Origin: UBA6163 sp031411655
GTDB lineage: Bacteria; Planctomycetota; Planctomycetia; Pirellulales; Pirellulaceae
Direction of reading: 5' to 3'
DNA: 64,000 nt
NCBI GenBank assembly: GCA_031411655.1
Contig: JANOBM010000247.1
Span: forward strand, 157,885 to 221,884
Part shown: positions 7,740-17,120 of the stretch, one piece after another
Layout: every line of letters starts with the position of its first letter
Numbering within the stretch: position 1 is the first letter of the stretch
The notes under the pieces: model-generated
The model's database searches: none
What the model was told of the DNA's origin: nothing
The model's input: the letters and a program-made list of their open reading frames with translations, nothing else
Position numbers and translations under genes: made by a program

Positions 7740-9523
7740 GAAGGCATTCGCAACTGAAGATTCGGGTCTGGACCGCGGAACGATATGTCATCAACACGAC
7801 GTCCGTTAGCGAGAGGTGTCGATTCGTTGTACCGACGATCGCCACTCGTCTTGAAGTAAACCTCGTCGAGGGTCGTGCGCCCGGCAATTACTTGTTCGAG
7901 ACCGGCCATGCCCAATTCGACCATTCCCGCTTCGATCGCCATTTGACGAAGCTTTGAATGGGGCAAACCCGACTCGATTGCCATCGTGATATTCGAGTTG
8001 ATTGGCATGATCTCGAAGATCGGAATTCGTCCTCGGTAGCCGGTACCAAGGCACTTTTTACAACCTCGACCTTTGTAGAGCGTTTGCTGTTGAATCAGCC
8101 TGCGTTCTGGATCAATCGCTGCAATAAGATTCTGATTCGCTTCCACGGGTTCCTTACAGTGGTCGCATATCTGACGAAGCAACCGTTGGGCCACGCTACC
8201 CAGTAGTGCCCCAGCGATTTTGAAGTTGTCTACGCCAAGGTCAGCCAACCTCTGCACGGCACCGACAGCATCATTGGTGTGCAACGTGCTGATCATGAGG
8301 TGACCAGTTAACGCTGCCTGGACCGCGGTTTGTGCAGTTTCACTGTCGCGAATTTCCCCAACCATGATCACGTCGGGATCTTGCCGCATGATGAATTTTA
8401 ACGCATTCGCGAACCCCATTCCGAATTCGTTATCGCTCTGTACCTGATTGACTCCGCTGAGTCGAAACTCAACAGGATCTTCAACGGTCACGATATTGCA
8501 ATCTTCTCGGTTGAGGTGCTGTAGGATCGCATAAAGCGTTGTGCTTTTCCCACTGCCGGTTGGGCCGGTCACGACAAACATTCCGTGGGGCTTATCAACC
8601 GCGAGGCGAATTTGTTCTTCGGCGAATGGCGTTAATCCGATACGGTTCAGAGCAAAAGTTTTGTTCCCCTCATCAAGCAGTCGAAGGACCAGTTTTTGTC
8701 CATCGACAGTCGGAATCCCACTGACTCGAAATCCGACTTTTTTCCCATTTTCAAAAATGGTTAAGTGACCATCCTGAGGACGACGGCTTTCGGTTGTGTC
8801 CATATCTGCCATCACCTTGATACGGCTAAGCAGCGATTCCTCGACGTGATTGGGAATCGTCATGACTTGTTGAAGTTCACCGTCAACCCGATAGCGACAT
8901 CGCATTTCCGGCTTATGAGGTTCGAGGTGAATATCGCTGGCGTTAGCGGTTACCGCACCTGATAAGATCGCTTGAACAAGTCGAACCACCGGAGCATCGG
9001 TTTGGTCTGCGAATTCAGCGATAGCGACTGTTCCCTCTCCAGCTGCACTCGCCTCGCGAAGTTCCGCGAACTTCATGTCGATAATGGTTTGCCTGGCAAC
9101 CGATCGATCGTCATAAGCACGAACAATCAGAGATTGAATCTCTTCAGCTAAAGCGACAATCGGCTTGATTTCATAGCCGGTCATCAATTCGGCTTCCGCG
9201 ATCGTTTGGATGTCATCCGGTGCGACCATGGCAAGCATCAATTCGCCATGATCAACCGCAAATGCAGCACAACGTGTTGAGCGAGAGAAGTCTTCCGGAA
9301 GGAGTCGAGCCACTTGAGGGTCGACTGTGCTGGCATCGACATCGACGTAGGGCACACCGAATTGTTCCGCAAGCGCCTTGCCCAACTGCTGAGTGCTAAT
9401 GATTTGCTGACGGACCAGCCAGTCGCCAATCATGGTGCCGCGAGGCTTCGAACGAAACGCCGCTTCCATGCGATCAGGCACAAGTGCGCCTTGTTCAATG
9501 AGGATTTCACCGAGTTGGCGCAT
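7736..9523 (-). CDS. Secretion/pilus assembly ATPase GspE/PilB
   Basis: A 595-residue hexameric ATPase that powers pseudopilus assembly. Residues ~1-150 form the MshEN/GspE N-terminal domain. GPTGSGKS (320-327) is Walker A, VIMVGEIRDSETA (~385-397) is the Walker B region, and LHTNDA (~414-419) is the conserved His box. Cys453/Cys456 and Cys488/Cys491 make the C4 zinc site of GspE/PilB ATPases. A ~45-residue disordered tail follows the usual end. It is coupled to gspF by an ATGA overlap and lies 101 bp after the receiver-domain gene. Confidence 0.93.
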   Translation of the reverse strand: MRQLGEILIEQGALVPDRMEAAFRSKPRGTMIGDWLVRQQIISTQQLGKALAEQFGVPYVDVDASTVDPQVARLLPEDFSRSTRCAAFAVDHGELMLAMVAPDDIQTIAEAELMTGYEIKPIVALAEEIQSLIVRAYDDRSVARQTIIDMKFAELREASAAGEGTVAIAEFADQTDAPVVRLVQAILSGAVTANASDIHLEPHKPEMRCRYRVDGELQQVMTIPNHVEESLLSRIKVMADMDTTESRRPQDGHLTIFENGKKVGFRVSGIPTVDGQKLVLRLLDEGNKTFALNRIGLTPFAEEQIRLAVDKPHGMFVVTGPTGSGKSTTLYAILQHLNREDCNIVTVEDPVEFRLSGVNQVQSDNEFGMGFANALKFIMRQDPDVIMVGEIRDSETAQTAVQAALTGHLMISTLHTNDAVGAVQRLADLGVDNFKIAGALLGSVAQRLLRQICDHCKEPVEANQNLIAAIDPERRLIQQQTLYKGRGCKKCLGTGYRGRIPIFEIMPINSNITMAIESGLPHSKLRQMAIEAGMVELGMAGLEQVIAGRTTLDEVYFKTSGDRRYNESTPLANGRRVDDISFRGPDPNLQLRMPS

Positions 9524-9624
9524 GGTACCGGGAGCCTGGTTTAAGTACTTTCCGAATGGGAATTCAAATGTTTGCTGAGGCTATCGCAATGGTTCCATTG
9601 CGAGCGACGTAGGCAGTAAGATGT

Positions 9625-10023
9625 CTAGCGGCTTGAAAATGCATGCTCTTGCAGCAACTGGTGCACCTTGGCCTCAAGGACGGTTGGATCGAAGGGCGAT
9701 ACCAAGTAATCGTCTGCACCAGCGTGAAATGCTCGTTCGACTGTCGCAAGGCTGGGGTCAAGCGAGACGACCAGGACGGGTAGATCACGCTGTGGCCATT
9801 CATGCCGAATGCGTGCAAGCCACTCCAGGCCATCACCGTCAGGCAGCTTTGTATCCACGATGACCAAGTCAGGAAGCCGAAGGGTTAAAGCGGATCTCGC
9901 TTCGCTTCCGGTTCGCACAACCTGCATGCCATAGCCGAGCAGTTGCAGGCGAAAGCCCATGATCTCAGCAAGATTTTTTTCTGGTTCGACCAGCAAAAGG
10001 TCGCCAAGGGTTGATGTTGACAC
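9625..10023 (-). CDS. Stand-alone response-regulator receiver domain, atypical active site
   Basis: A 132-residue CheY-like protein starting at a GTG (10023). The phosphoacceptor Asp57 is present in LVIVDTKLPDGDG, and Ser87 occupies the conserved Thr/Ser place. The acidic pair is changed (LLLVEPEKN: Glu13, Pro14, Glu15) and the invariant Lys before the PF motif is Ser109 (YLVSPF). It has no output domain. As the first gene upstream of gspE it may regulate the secretion/pilus machine through protein contact, but phosphorylation may be weak or lost. Confidence 0.8.
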   Translation of the reverse strand: MSTSTLGDLLLVEPEKNLAEIMGFRLQLLGYGMQVVRTGSEARSALTLRLPDLVIVDTKLPDGDGLEWLARIRHEWPQRDLPVLVVSLDPSLATVERAFHAGADDYLVSPFDPTVLEAKVHQLLQEHAFSSR

Positions 10024-10243
10024 TGAAGTTCTGGGCGGGAAGGAAGGGTGGGAGCGGTTCTGCGGATTAATCCGCCACCAACGCTTAGCGAAGATGGACC
10101 GATTCCAGAAACCCTACCACACGATTTGTTGCCAGGCGCAAATTCGCTAGCAAGAAAGCTCTTCTTCACGGAGTGATTGCGTCCCATAACGCCGACCCAG
10201 CAATCGCCTTCCCTTTGTCCACCGGATCACGTTGTGAATCGCA

Positions 10244-11494
10244 TCAATCGATGAACAGCGGCCGCATGTGCCGTTCATAAAGGTTTTCGGTTACCTGTTT
10301 TCCAACGATCGCCTCATTGATGCTTAGAAGGTCGGTGTAGCGACTGCCTGCCTTAGCCGCGACTTTGAACGAGACGTGTAGTAACTGACGCACATGGGCA
10401 TTGAACGAAGGATGATTTGGAATGTGGCGTATCACACTGGCGATTTCGGGGCCGCTCCAGGAATTGAACTTTGTGGCGCTGGGTAACTTTGTCGGATCAA
10501 TATCAATAACGCTTGCGTAGGGGGCGCAGAGTTCTTCAACGTGTGCTAACGCGTAGGAGTAGATCTCTTTCGTTAGCGTTAAACCATCACCACCCGCTTC
10601 TGCCAGGCCGATGAGTTCTTCTAGCCATGTGGTGCCTGCCGTTTTCAGATGAAGCCCAGCTCCCGTTCGACCAATCGCTCGACGGATGATCGGGTAGAGG
10701 CTGAACTTGTCGCTTCCGCTATGCACGCTGAGTTTGAGGTTCGCTGGCAAACCGTATGAATGGATCGCATGTTGAATCACGGCAAGGTCGTCGTTGAACT
10801 CCTTCTCGAATTGATTTAAGTCACCAACGTAGTCCACTCCTTTGTTAAACCGACCGGTGAACTTGGGTGCAATGGTTTGAAGTCGGACACCTTCATCGGC
10901 GAGGGCGGCAAGAATGATTAAGAGTTCTGGCGGAGTCTGAGGAGCATCGGTTTCGTCCATCGAAACCTCCGCGATCATCTGTTCTTCATCTTTAGCCGTA
11001 GCGATGTGACGATAGATCGTGCCTGCTTCCTTGACGGCAAGTAGATACTTGGTCGCCACTCGTTCTACCTCTTCTCTGGTCGTGGTAAGCGCCCTGCTGA
11101 CGCCGGGAACCGTCAGCGTACCGATTAGTTCGGCGTGCCTGGCAATGAATGCGTCAACATCGGCGGTTGAGGCGGATTTTCCAATTGAATCGGCAACATC
11201 GATCGTAAAGAAATCGGAGCAGGATAGAAAACGATCAACCGTATCAAGTCGGATGTGGTCGGCATCGACATGCCAACCGTGTTTCCAACCGAGTTGAAGG
11301 ACGGCATTTCTTCCGGCATCGAACACGCTCTGGGGTTCCGATCCGATGAAAGAATGTTCACGGTTGGACTTGTTCCATACGGGAACGACGTCGATTCCGT
11401 CGGCAGCAATCATCTCGAACGCACGCAACTGAGCCTTGGCTTGATGAGCGAAGCGGTCGCCTACACCAAATGAAAATCGTTCGAGAGTAAGCAT
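10244..11494 (-). CDS. Tagaturonate epimerase-family sugar-acid enzyme (UxaE-like)
   Basis: A 416-residue protein resembling the UxaE/tagaturonate epimerase family, which interconverts D-tagaturonate and D-fructuronate in uronate breakdown. Supporting stretches are the N-terminal FGVGDRFAHQAKAQL, the metal-site-like WHVDADHIRL near residue 75, APKFTGRFNKGVDYVGD near 217-233, and LSVHSGSDKF near 262. No other uronate genes are beside it. The physiological substrate cannot be read from the sequence. It is preceded by a 537-bp region without genes. Confidence 0.65.
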   Translation of the reverse strand: MLTLERFSFGVGDRFAHQAKAQLRAFEMIAADGIDVVPVWNKSNREHSFIGSEPQSVFDAGRNAVLQLGWKHGWHVDADHIRLDTVDRFLSCSDFFTIDVADSIGKSASTADVDAFIARHAELIGTLTVPGVSRALTTTREEVERVATKYLLAVKEAGTIYRHIATAKDEEQMIAEVSMDETDAPQTPPELLIILAALADEGVRLQTIAPKFTGRFNKGVDYVGDLNQFEKEFNDDLAVIQHAIHSYGLPANLKLSVHSGSDKFSLYPIIRRAIGRTGAGLHLKTAGTTWLEELIGLAEAGGDGLTLTKEIYSYALAHVEELCAPYASVIDIDPTKLPSATKFNSWSGPEIASVIRHIPNHPSFNAHVRQLLHVSFKVAAKAGSRYTDLLSINEAIVGKQVTENLYERHMRPLFID

Positions 11495-12031
11495 GTTTTA
11501 ACCCGTGCTGAGGCGGTGGCCGATGCCACCGTGACTGCTTATCGCGCCAAAGTCGAAGAGGAATTCCCAATTCGGTGAAACCCTGGGACGTTTGCGCGAA
11601 ATGTTAGATGGAAATCCGTAGCAAGGCCAGTCGCGGACAAGGGGCATTGCTGGGGTTCGCCTCGCGGGGGGGGGGCGCCTTAGGTTTGGCGGGAGAGCCA
11701 TGTAGGACCAGTATGTAGGGCGGGTATGCAGTCAGGAAGTCTTGTAAAACCCTTTCCTACTAGGACTTTAATGGCCGAGCGTCTGGGAAAGGTTTTGTCG
11801 CGGCTTTTAGCATTCTTTCGATGGCCTTTCGCCAAGAACGGCGACACAGTATAGTACCCGACCTGACTTCTTTGACGCTCATCCGGCGGCCTGCTGGTTG
11901 TTGTCGGTGGAGTGATTAAGGACGGGGTGTTTTGACGTATTTTCCGCAGGCAAGGTCTGCAGACTTCGAAACGATCAAGCGTGATCCCCCATCAATAGCC
12001 CGATTTGAAAATTTTGCGATAGCGTTTTGTC
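11495..12031. other. Intergenic region between uxaE-like gene and rpmI
   Basis: No supported gene. It should contain divergent promoters for the epimerase gene and for rpmI-rplT-pheST, plus the rpmI leader. A run of ten G lies at 11666-11675. infC, which often precedes rpmI, is absent here. I could not identify an r-protein leader structure by eye. Confidence 0.5.
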
Positions 12032-12253
12032 ATGACCAAAGCCAAAGCCAAGACCAAGATGAAGACCCACAAGGCCACCAAAAAGCGATTTCGCTTGACG
12101 GCCACGGGCAAAGCGATGCATCGATCCGCCGGCACAAGCCACTTGGCAACCGGTTTGACGAAGAAGCGTCGCCGCAATCTGCGAGGAACGACCGCTGTCC
12201 ATGATTGCATGGAAAAAACCGTTCAAAAGGCACTTGCCGGATACAGCAATTGA
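12032..12253 (+). CDS. rpmI: 50S ribosomal protein bL35
   Basis: A 73-residue, very basic protein with the bL35 hallmarks MKTHKATKKRFRLTATGK and LTKKRRRNLRG. It is slightly longer at the N-terminus than most bL35 proteins, and an internal ATG at 12059 (MKTHK) is also plausible. It precedes rplT as in most bacteria. Confidence 0.93.
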   Translation: MTKAKAKTKMKTHKATKKRFRLTATGKAMHRSAGTSHLATGLTKKRRRNLRGTTAVHDCMEKTVQKALAGYSN

Positions 12254-12388
12254 TCGCTGTTCGGTGTGTCTGAGTGAGTTCTTTTAATTACAGTTCGATT
12301 ACCTAGTGCAAGTCGCATGGGCTGCAACGTCCGCTTTAACGCGGAGGCCTGATTGTGACACGCGCATTTTCGGTGGGAGTTCATACCG

Positions 12389-12769
12389 ATGCGTACTACC
12401 ATTGGACACGCCAGAAGGCAGTCTAAGAAACGTCTTTTCAAAGCCGCTAAAGGTTTCCGCGGCGCTCGCAGCAAGCAATTGCGGACCGTCACCGAAACGT
12501 TGATTCGCGCCGGTCAATTTGCCTTCCGCGACCGCCGGGTTAAGAAGCGTGAATTTCGCAAGTTGTGGATCATCCGAATCAATGCGGCCGTGCACATGTA
12601 CGATATGAAGTACAGCGACTTCATGCACGGATTGAAGTTAAGCGGGATTGAGTTGGATCGAAAGACGCTGTCTGAAATGGCGATTCACGATCTCGCTGCG
12701 TTCAAAACCGTCGTCGATCAATCCAAAGCGGCGCTTGCGGAAAAGGCTGCCGCGGCCCCGGTCGCCTAA
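12389..12769 (+). CDS. rplT: 50S ribosomal protein bL20
   Basis: A 126-residue bL20: KAAKGFRGARSKQLRTVTETLIRA, FRDRRVKKREFRKLWIIRINAA and the C-terminal IELDRKTLSEMAIHD are all diagnostic. A GGAG sequence precedes the ATG. bL20 binds 23S rRNA early in assembly and often autoregulates rpmI-rplT. The C-terminus is Ala-rich beyond the conserved end. pheS starts 34 bp later. Confidence 0.95.
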   Translation: MRTTIGHARRQSKKRLFKAAKGFRGARSKQLRTVTETLIRAGQFAFRDRRVKKREFRKLWIIRINAAVHMYDMKYSDFMHGLKLSGIELDRKTLSEMAIHDLAAFKTVVDQSKAALAEKAAAAPVA

Positions 12770-12803
12770 ACTTGGACAACGCTTAAACTCCCGTTGCTTA
12801 GCG

Positions 12804-13829
12804 ATGTCCCTTCCCCAATTCCTCGCGGCACTCGATTCGCTCGAGACTGATGCGACCGCTGCGCTGCGGTCCGTTGATGATGCTGCGCGGCTTGAAGAAG
12901 TGCGAGTTCGCTTTCTGGGCGCGAAAAATGGCGTCATGCGGGATGTTCAAAAACAGTTGGGTTTAGTCGCTGTCGAAGACAAACCCGCTGCAGGAAAACG
13001 CCTCAACGAAGTCAAACAACTTCTGCAAACTGCGTTTGACGCGGCAAAGGAGTCGCTTGCGGCCTCGATAAGTGTCGTTTCCAACGGGCCATTACCGGAT
13101 CCAACTTTGCCGGGTACGCCGCTGCGACTGGGTCGCTTGCATCCCGTGACACAGACGATCGAGCATTTAAAAGAGATCATGGGGCGGATGGGTTTTACCA
13201 CTGCCGAAGGTCCTGAAGTCGAAGATCCGTGGCATAACTTTGTTGCGCTCAACATTCCGGAAGATCACCCCGCGCGAGATCCACTGGACAATTTTTATCT
13301 GGCAACGGCGGGGGCCATCGGCGGAACCGAAGTGGCGCGGCTGATGCGAAGCCAAACCAGTACGGTGCAGATTCGCGTGATGGAATCGACCAAGCCGCCG
13401 GTTCGGATCATCTCGCTCGGGCGTGTGTACCGCCCCGATGCCCCCGATGCGACGCACTTCCCTATGTTTCATCAAATGGAAGGGCTGTACGTTGACTCGC
13501 ATGTCACGATGGCGAATCTAAAAACGGTACTTCGGGTCTTCGCTAACAATTACCTTGGGGGCGACGTTGAAATTCGCTTTCGGCCCTCGTTCTTTCCGTT
13601 CACGGAACCGAGTGTCGAAGTGGATTTCCTATGGAATGGTAATTGGATTGAATTCGGTGGGGCGGGAATGGTAGATCCCGCCGTTTTGACCGCCGTCGGC
13701 TACGACGCCGAGCAGACCAGCGGATTTGCGTTTGGCCTGGGGGTCGAACGACTTTGCATGAGACGGCATGGTATCACGGATATTCGTGATCTTTTCAGCG
13801 GCGACGTGCGGTTTCTGAAACAGTTTTGA
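12804..13829 (+). CDS. pheS: Phenylalanine--tRNA ligase alpha subunit
   Basis: A 341-residue class II catalytic subunit. It has the N-terminal coiled coil (~20-85), HPVTQTIEHLKEIMGRMGF, motif 2 around VRIISLGRVYRPD, FPMFHQMEGLYVD, and motif 3 FGLGVERLCMRRHGI. The frame is open further upstream into rplT, but the ATG at 12804 after the rplT stop fits the family. It pairs with PheT downstream to charge tRNA-Phe. Confidence 0.95.
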   Translation: MSLPQFLAALDSLETDATAALRSVDDAARLEEVRVRFLGAKNGVMRDVQKQLGLVAVEDKPAAGKRLNEVKQLLQTAFDAAKESLAASISVVSNGPLPDPTLPGTPLRLGRLHPVTQTIEHLKEIMGRMGFTTAEGPEVEDPWHNFVALNIPEDHPARDPLDNFYLATAGAIGGTEVARLMRSQTSTVQIRVMESTKPPVRIISLGRVYRPDAPDATHFPMFHQMEGLYVDSHVTMANLKTVLRVFANNYLGGDVEIRFRPSFFPFTEPSVEVDFLWNGNWIEFGGAGMVDPAVLTAVGYDAEQTSGFAFGLGVERLCMRRHGITDIRDLFSGDVRFLKQF

Positions 13830-13874
13830 TTCACCTTCGGTCATCCGCGACGGGCGCGGCAAAAGGTTTTCACC

Positions 13875-15905
13875 ATGCTTGTCTCTTGGAAGTGGCTATC
13901 GCGGTACGTCGACTTGTCGATGCCGATCGGTGATTTGGAAAACCGCTTAAGTTTGTCGGGTTTGAATCACGAGTCCACCGTCGCAATGGGTGATGACTTC
14001 CTGATCGATCTGGAGGTAACTAGCAACCGTGGCGACTGCCTAGGGCACATCGGTGTGGCGAGAGAGATTGCTGTTCTCTATGACAAGGTGCTTCGCGAAC
14101 CAATTATCGAACTCGCGGAACCAAAAGCTGCCAAACCAGCGGTATCGGTAGCGAACCAAATGCAGGATGCATGCGGCCGATATACCGCTCGTGTGATTCG
14201 AGGAGTTACCGTTGGGCCAAGTCCGCAGTGGCTTGCCGATTCGTTGCGCACGATCGGGATTCCGTCGATTAACAATGTGGTTGATGCGACCAACTATGTG
14301 ATGATGGAGTGCGGACAGCCGCTGCACGCGTTCGATTTCGATAAGCTTGCGGGAGGCCGCATTACGGTTCGTCCCGCAAGAGATGGCGAGACGATTGAAG
14401 CGATTGATCACCACACCTATTCACTCGATAGAACCATGTGTGTGATCGCGGATGCAAATGATGCGGTTGCCATTGCCGGGGTAATGGGTGGATCAGCTAC
14501 CGAGGTTACCGATAACACTCGCAATCTACTTGTCGAAGCAGCGATTTTTACACCGCTATCGGTTCGTCGGACTGCTAGGCGACTCAAGATTGCGAGTGCC
14601 TCGAGCTATCGGTTTGAAAGAAGAGTGGATCCTGTGGGTGTGGATTGGGCGAGTCGACGCGTATGCGATTTAATCATTGATTGTGGTGGTGGTGAACTTA
14701 CGGGAGGTGCTGTCGATACGAATCCAGTGTTGCCTTCGCCGACGCAAGTGTTGCTGAACTACTCGCACATCAGTCGATTATTAGGAATGGATATCGATCG
14801 AGGCGAAGTGCTAAGAATCCTAACGGCACTTGGATGTCGCGTCGTTGGCGACGACGGTCCGGGCAAGCCAGCTATTCGGTTAGAGTCGCCGTCTTGGCGT
14901 CACGATCTTACTCGCGAGGTCGACTTAATTGAGGAGATCGCGCGAATCCATGGCTACGATAAAATCCCCGAAAATGATCCGATCGCCGTCGCACCAAGTG
15001 CAAAACGCCCATTTGATGTCGCCGTCGAAAAGGTTCGGATGGCAATGACGGCGGCAGGATTTTGCGAAGCGATGACTCCTAGTATCGTGACCGAGCGCAC
15101 CGATTCAATGCTTAGTGCTTGGACAGATCGTCCCTCGCTTGCAACGGTTGCGGCGATGCTCGAAGGGGCAAGGAAACTCCGTCGCTCCCTCGCTCCTAGC
15201 CTGCTGCAAAGTCGTGCGGCCAACTGGGCTGCGGCCAGCGTGGAAGCCGATCTATTCGAGATCGCTCACGTCTACCTCCCTGGTCCAACGGATGCCGATC
15301 TGCCGGCGGAACAGTACACGCTTGGGCTCGTATCGGGACAAGACTTTTTCTTTATCAAGGGCCTGGTTGAAGCCATTGCCCAGAGGCTTGGGATCTCGTA
15401 TGCCTTGCATTACGAGCCATCGCTAATTTCAGGAATGGATCCTGACTGGTCCGTAAGAATCAAGCTGGGAAATCAAGTGATCGGTTGTCAGGGCGCCGTC
15501 GATTCAAAATGGTTGCGTGAAATGAAGCTTCCTGGAACCGTTATTGCTGCCGAGTTGTCGCTGGTCGCTTTATTGGATGTCGCACAGTTGGTGCCGAAGC
15601 AACGTGAGGTCAGTCCGTTTCCGTCCATCATTCGAGACCTTAATCTTGTAGTCGAGGAGACAGTGCGTTGGTCGTCGTTGGAATGTTCCGTTCGAGGTGC
15701 GGTGGGCGCCGAATTAGCCGCCGTTCATTACCGCGAGACCTACCGCGACACCAAACGAGACGGCGATGGACGCAAACGAATCCTGCTGTCAGTCGAGCTT
15801 AGAAAGCCCGACACGACGCTCACCCATGCCGAAGCCGATTCATTGGTGAAAAACATTCTGGATCGCTGCGAACAAGAAGTCGGTGCCAAGCTACTCAGCT
15901 GGTAA
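13875..15905 (+). CDS. pheT: Phenylalanine--tRNA ligase beta subunit lacking the OB-fold (B2) insert
   Basis: A 676-residue PheT with B1 (SWKWLSRYVDL), B3/B4, B5 and the C-terminal anticodon-binding domain (FPSIIRDLNLVVEE... RDTKRDGDGRKRILLSVELR). Most PheT proteins have about 790-800 residues and carry an EMAP/OB-type tRNA-binding domain between residues ~40 and 150. Here GLNHESTVAMGDDFLID runs directly into LEVTSNRGDCLGHIGVARE, so that ~110-residue domain is absent. The 3' end overlaps the convergent CbiX-like gene by 11 bp. Confidence 0.95.
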   Translation: MLVSWKWLSRYVDLSMPIGDLENRLSLSGLNHESTVAMGDDFLIDLEVTSNRGDCLGHIGVAREIAVLYDKVLREPIIELAEPKAAKPAVSVANQMQDACGRYTARVIRGVTVGPSPQWLADSLRTIGIPSINNVVDATNYVMMECGQPLHAFDFDKLAGGRITVRPARDGETIEAIDHHTYSLDRTMCVIADANDAVAIAGVMGGSATEVTDNTRNLLVEAAIFTPLSVRRTARRLKIASASSYRFERRVDPVGVDWASRRVCDLIIDCGGGELTGGAVDTNPVLPSPTQVLLNYSHISRLLGMDIDRGEVLRILTALGCRVVGDDGPGKPAIRLESPSWRHDLTREVDLIEEIARIHGYDKIPENDPIAVAPSAKRPFDVAVEKVRMAMTAAGFCEAMTPSIVTERTDSMLSAWTDRPSLATVAAMLEGARKLRRSLAPSLLQSRAANWAAASVEADLFEIAHVYLPGPTDADLPAEQYTLGLVSGQDFFFIKGLVEAIAQRLGISYALHYEPSLISGMDPDWSVRIKLGNQVIGCQGAVDSKWLREMKLPGTVIAAELSLVALLDVAQLVPKQREVSPFPSIIRDLNLVVEETVRWSSLECSVRGAVGAELAAVHYRETYRDTKRDGDGRKRILLSVELRKPDTTLTHAEADSLVKNILDRCEQEVGAKLLSW

Positions 15906-16743
15906 ACCGAATAACCTCAAGATCATGGAGTCGCCGAACGAGTGCCTGGGCGACCTCCGCCTCAGGTCCCAAGTAGGGCGAGACAATGAATCGTTTCGAC
16001 GGAAACTCTTTTGCGACTTCGCTGACTTGTTTTAGAATTGCTTGATAGAGGGCTCCTTCAAAAAGGAGGTGTGGCTGGACCACGATCGTTCGTATGGAAT
16101 GATTCGTGGCCGCTCGGCGAAGGGCCACTGGCAAACGTGGATGGGCCATTGCGTAAAAGCCAGTATCGACGATTAAGCATGGGTGTTGCAGCGAGACCCA
16201 GTGGGTCAAAAGCTTCATGTCGGTTTGTGCACATGGGTCGAAGCTCCCTCGGCCGACCATGATGATGGCCGTTTGGTCCGCTGGGTCGATGACCTGCGAA
16301 AGGGAAGTGTCAAGCCGTTTGAGCACAATCCGAAGCAGCTCAGGAGCGCGAGAAAGCGGTCGGGACTCGTGCCACGACATACAGCCCGATTCCGCCGCGC
16401 ATTGATCCAGAGCATTTGGAATGTCCGACTTTGCGTGTCCCGCTGCAAAAAGTAGCAGCGGGGCTGCGAAAACTCTCGAGACGCCTCGGCTGCGCAGGGC
16501 TTCCCATCCCTCTCGAATGGTGGGACTATGGAGCTCTAGCAAGCATGCTTCGACCGGCATAGGCGCCAGAAGCTGTCCCAGCCGATCTCCTAACTCAAAA
16601 AACTGGCGAGTCCCATCTCGGTCACGTGTCCCGTGCCCAATCAGAAGCACACCATCGATTGGACCAACGGAGGCTGTTGGACCAACTGACGAAAGCTTAC
16701 TTCCCAAAAAAGTCTGCCCGACCGGTTTGGGACTGGATGTCAC
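15895..16743 (-). CDS. CbiX/SirB-type chelatase family protein
   Basis: A 282-residue two-domain CbiX-like protein, a family that inserts Co or Fe into sirohydrochlorin. The first half has both expected histidines, His37 in LLIGHGTRD and His103 in AAGHAKSDIP. The second half has Arg in place of the first His (IIMVGRGSFDP) but keeps VVQPHLLFEG, so one active site is likely. The start is GTG at 16743 and overlaps the stop of the metal-binding gene (GTGA), pairing it with a metal-handling neighbour. Metal specificity is unknown. Confidence 0.75.
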   Translation of the reverse strand: MTSSPKPVGQTFLGSKLSSVGPTASVGPIDGVLLIGHGTRDRDGTRQFFELGDRLGQLLAPMPVEACLLELHSPTIREGWEALRSRGVSRVFAAPLLLFAAGHAKSDIPNALDQCAAESGCMSWHESRPLSRAPELLRIVLKRLDTSLSQVIDPADQTAIIMVGRGSFDPCAQTDMKLLTHWVSLQHPCLIVDTGFYAMAHPRLPVALRRAATNHSIRTIVVQPHLLFEGALYQAILKQVSEVAKEFPSKRFIVSPYLGPEAEVAQALVRRLHDLEVIRFTS

Positions 16744-17120
16744 TCGACCACGCTGGACTGGGTGAAGCCGTTCTTCGCTAAAGATTCAAGTGCCGCGGTC
16801 AGGTCAAAACCCGAATCGTACTTCACTAAAACCTGTGGATTATCAATCACGCCTTCTTCTTTTTGGTCAGCAAGTTCGACCTCTAGAACATTTCCCTGCC
16901 CTTCCAACGTCTTCTTCACTGCTGGGTAACAGGCGAATGGGCAATGCATGTCATCCACTTGCAAAACCATCGTTCCGGAAGCGGGCATGACCTTATGAGA
17001 TGCTACAGCGGATGATGGAGCAGAAGCCGAAGGGGCTCCGCCGGGAACGGGTGTTGTCGCAAAGAGGTAGGCGACGGCGGCAGCGACAACCGCAGATAAG
17101 GCGTATAGGACAGGGCGCAT
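16740..17120 (-). CDS. Membrane-anchored heavy-metal-associated (HMA-like) domain protein
   Basis: With the ATG at 17120 the protein has 126 residues, a signal anchor (VLYALSAVVAAAVAYLFA) and a Ser/Pro/Ala linker, then an HMA-fold ferredoxin-like domain. The metal motif is MHCPFACYP, a CxxxC variant of the CxxC loop of copper chaperones. It is coupled to the CbiX-like gene, so both may handle a metal, though the Cys spacing makes the ion uncertain. The open frame extends to 17246, but the inner ATG gives the sensible N-terminus. Confidence 0.75.
   Translation of the reverse strand: MRPVLYALSAVVAAAVAYLFATTPVPGGAPSASAPSSAVASHKVMPASGTMVLQVDDMHCPFACYPAVKKTLEGQGNVLEVELADQKEEGVIDNPQVLVKYDSGFDLTAALESLAKNGFTQSSVVE

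Noticed and set aside
11666..11675. Run of ten G residues as a phase-variation tract
   Set aside because: It lies in intergenic sequence 170 bp from the nearest start codon, so phase variation is not supported; it is only noted in the intergenic entry.
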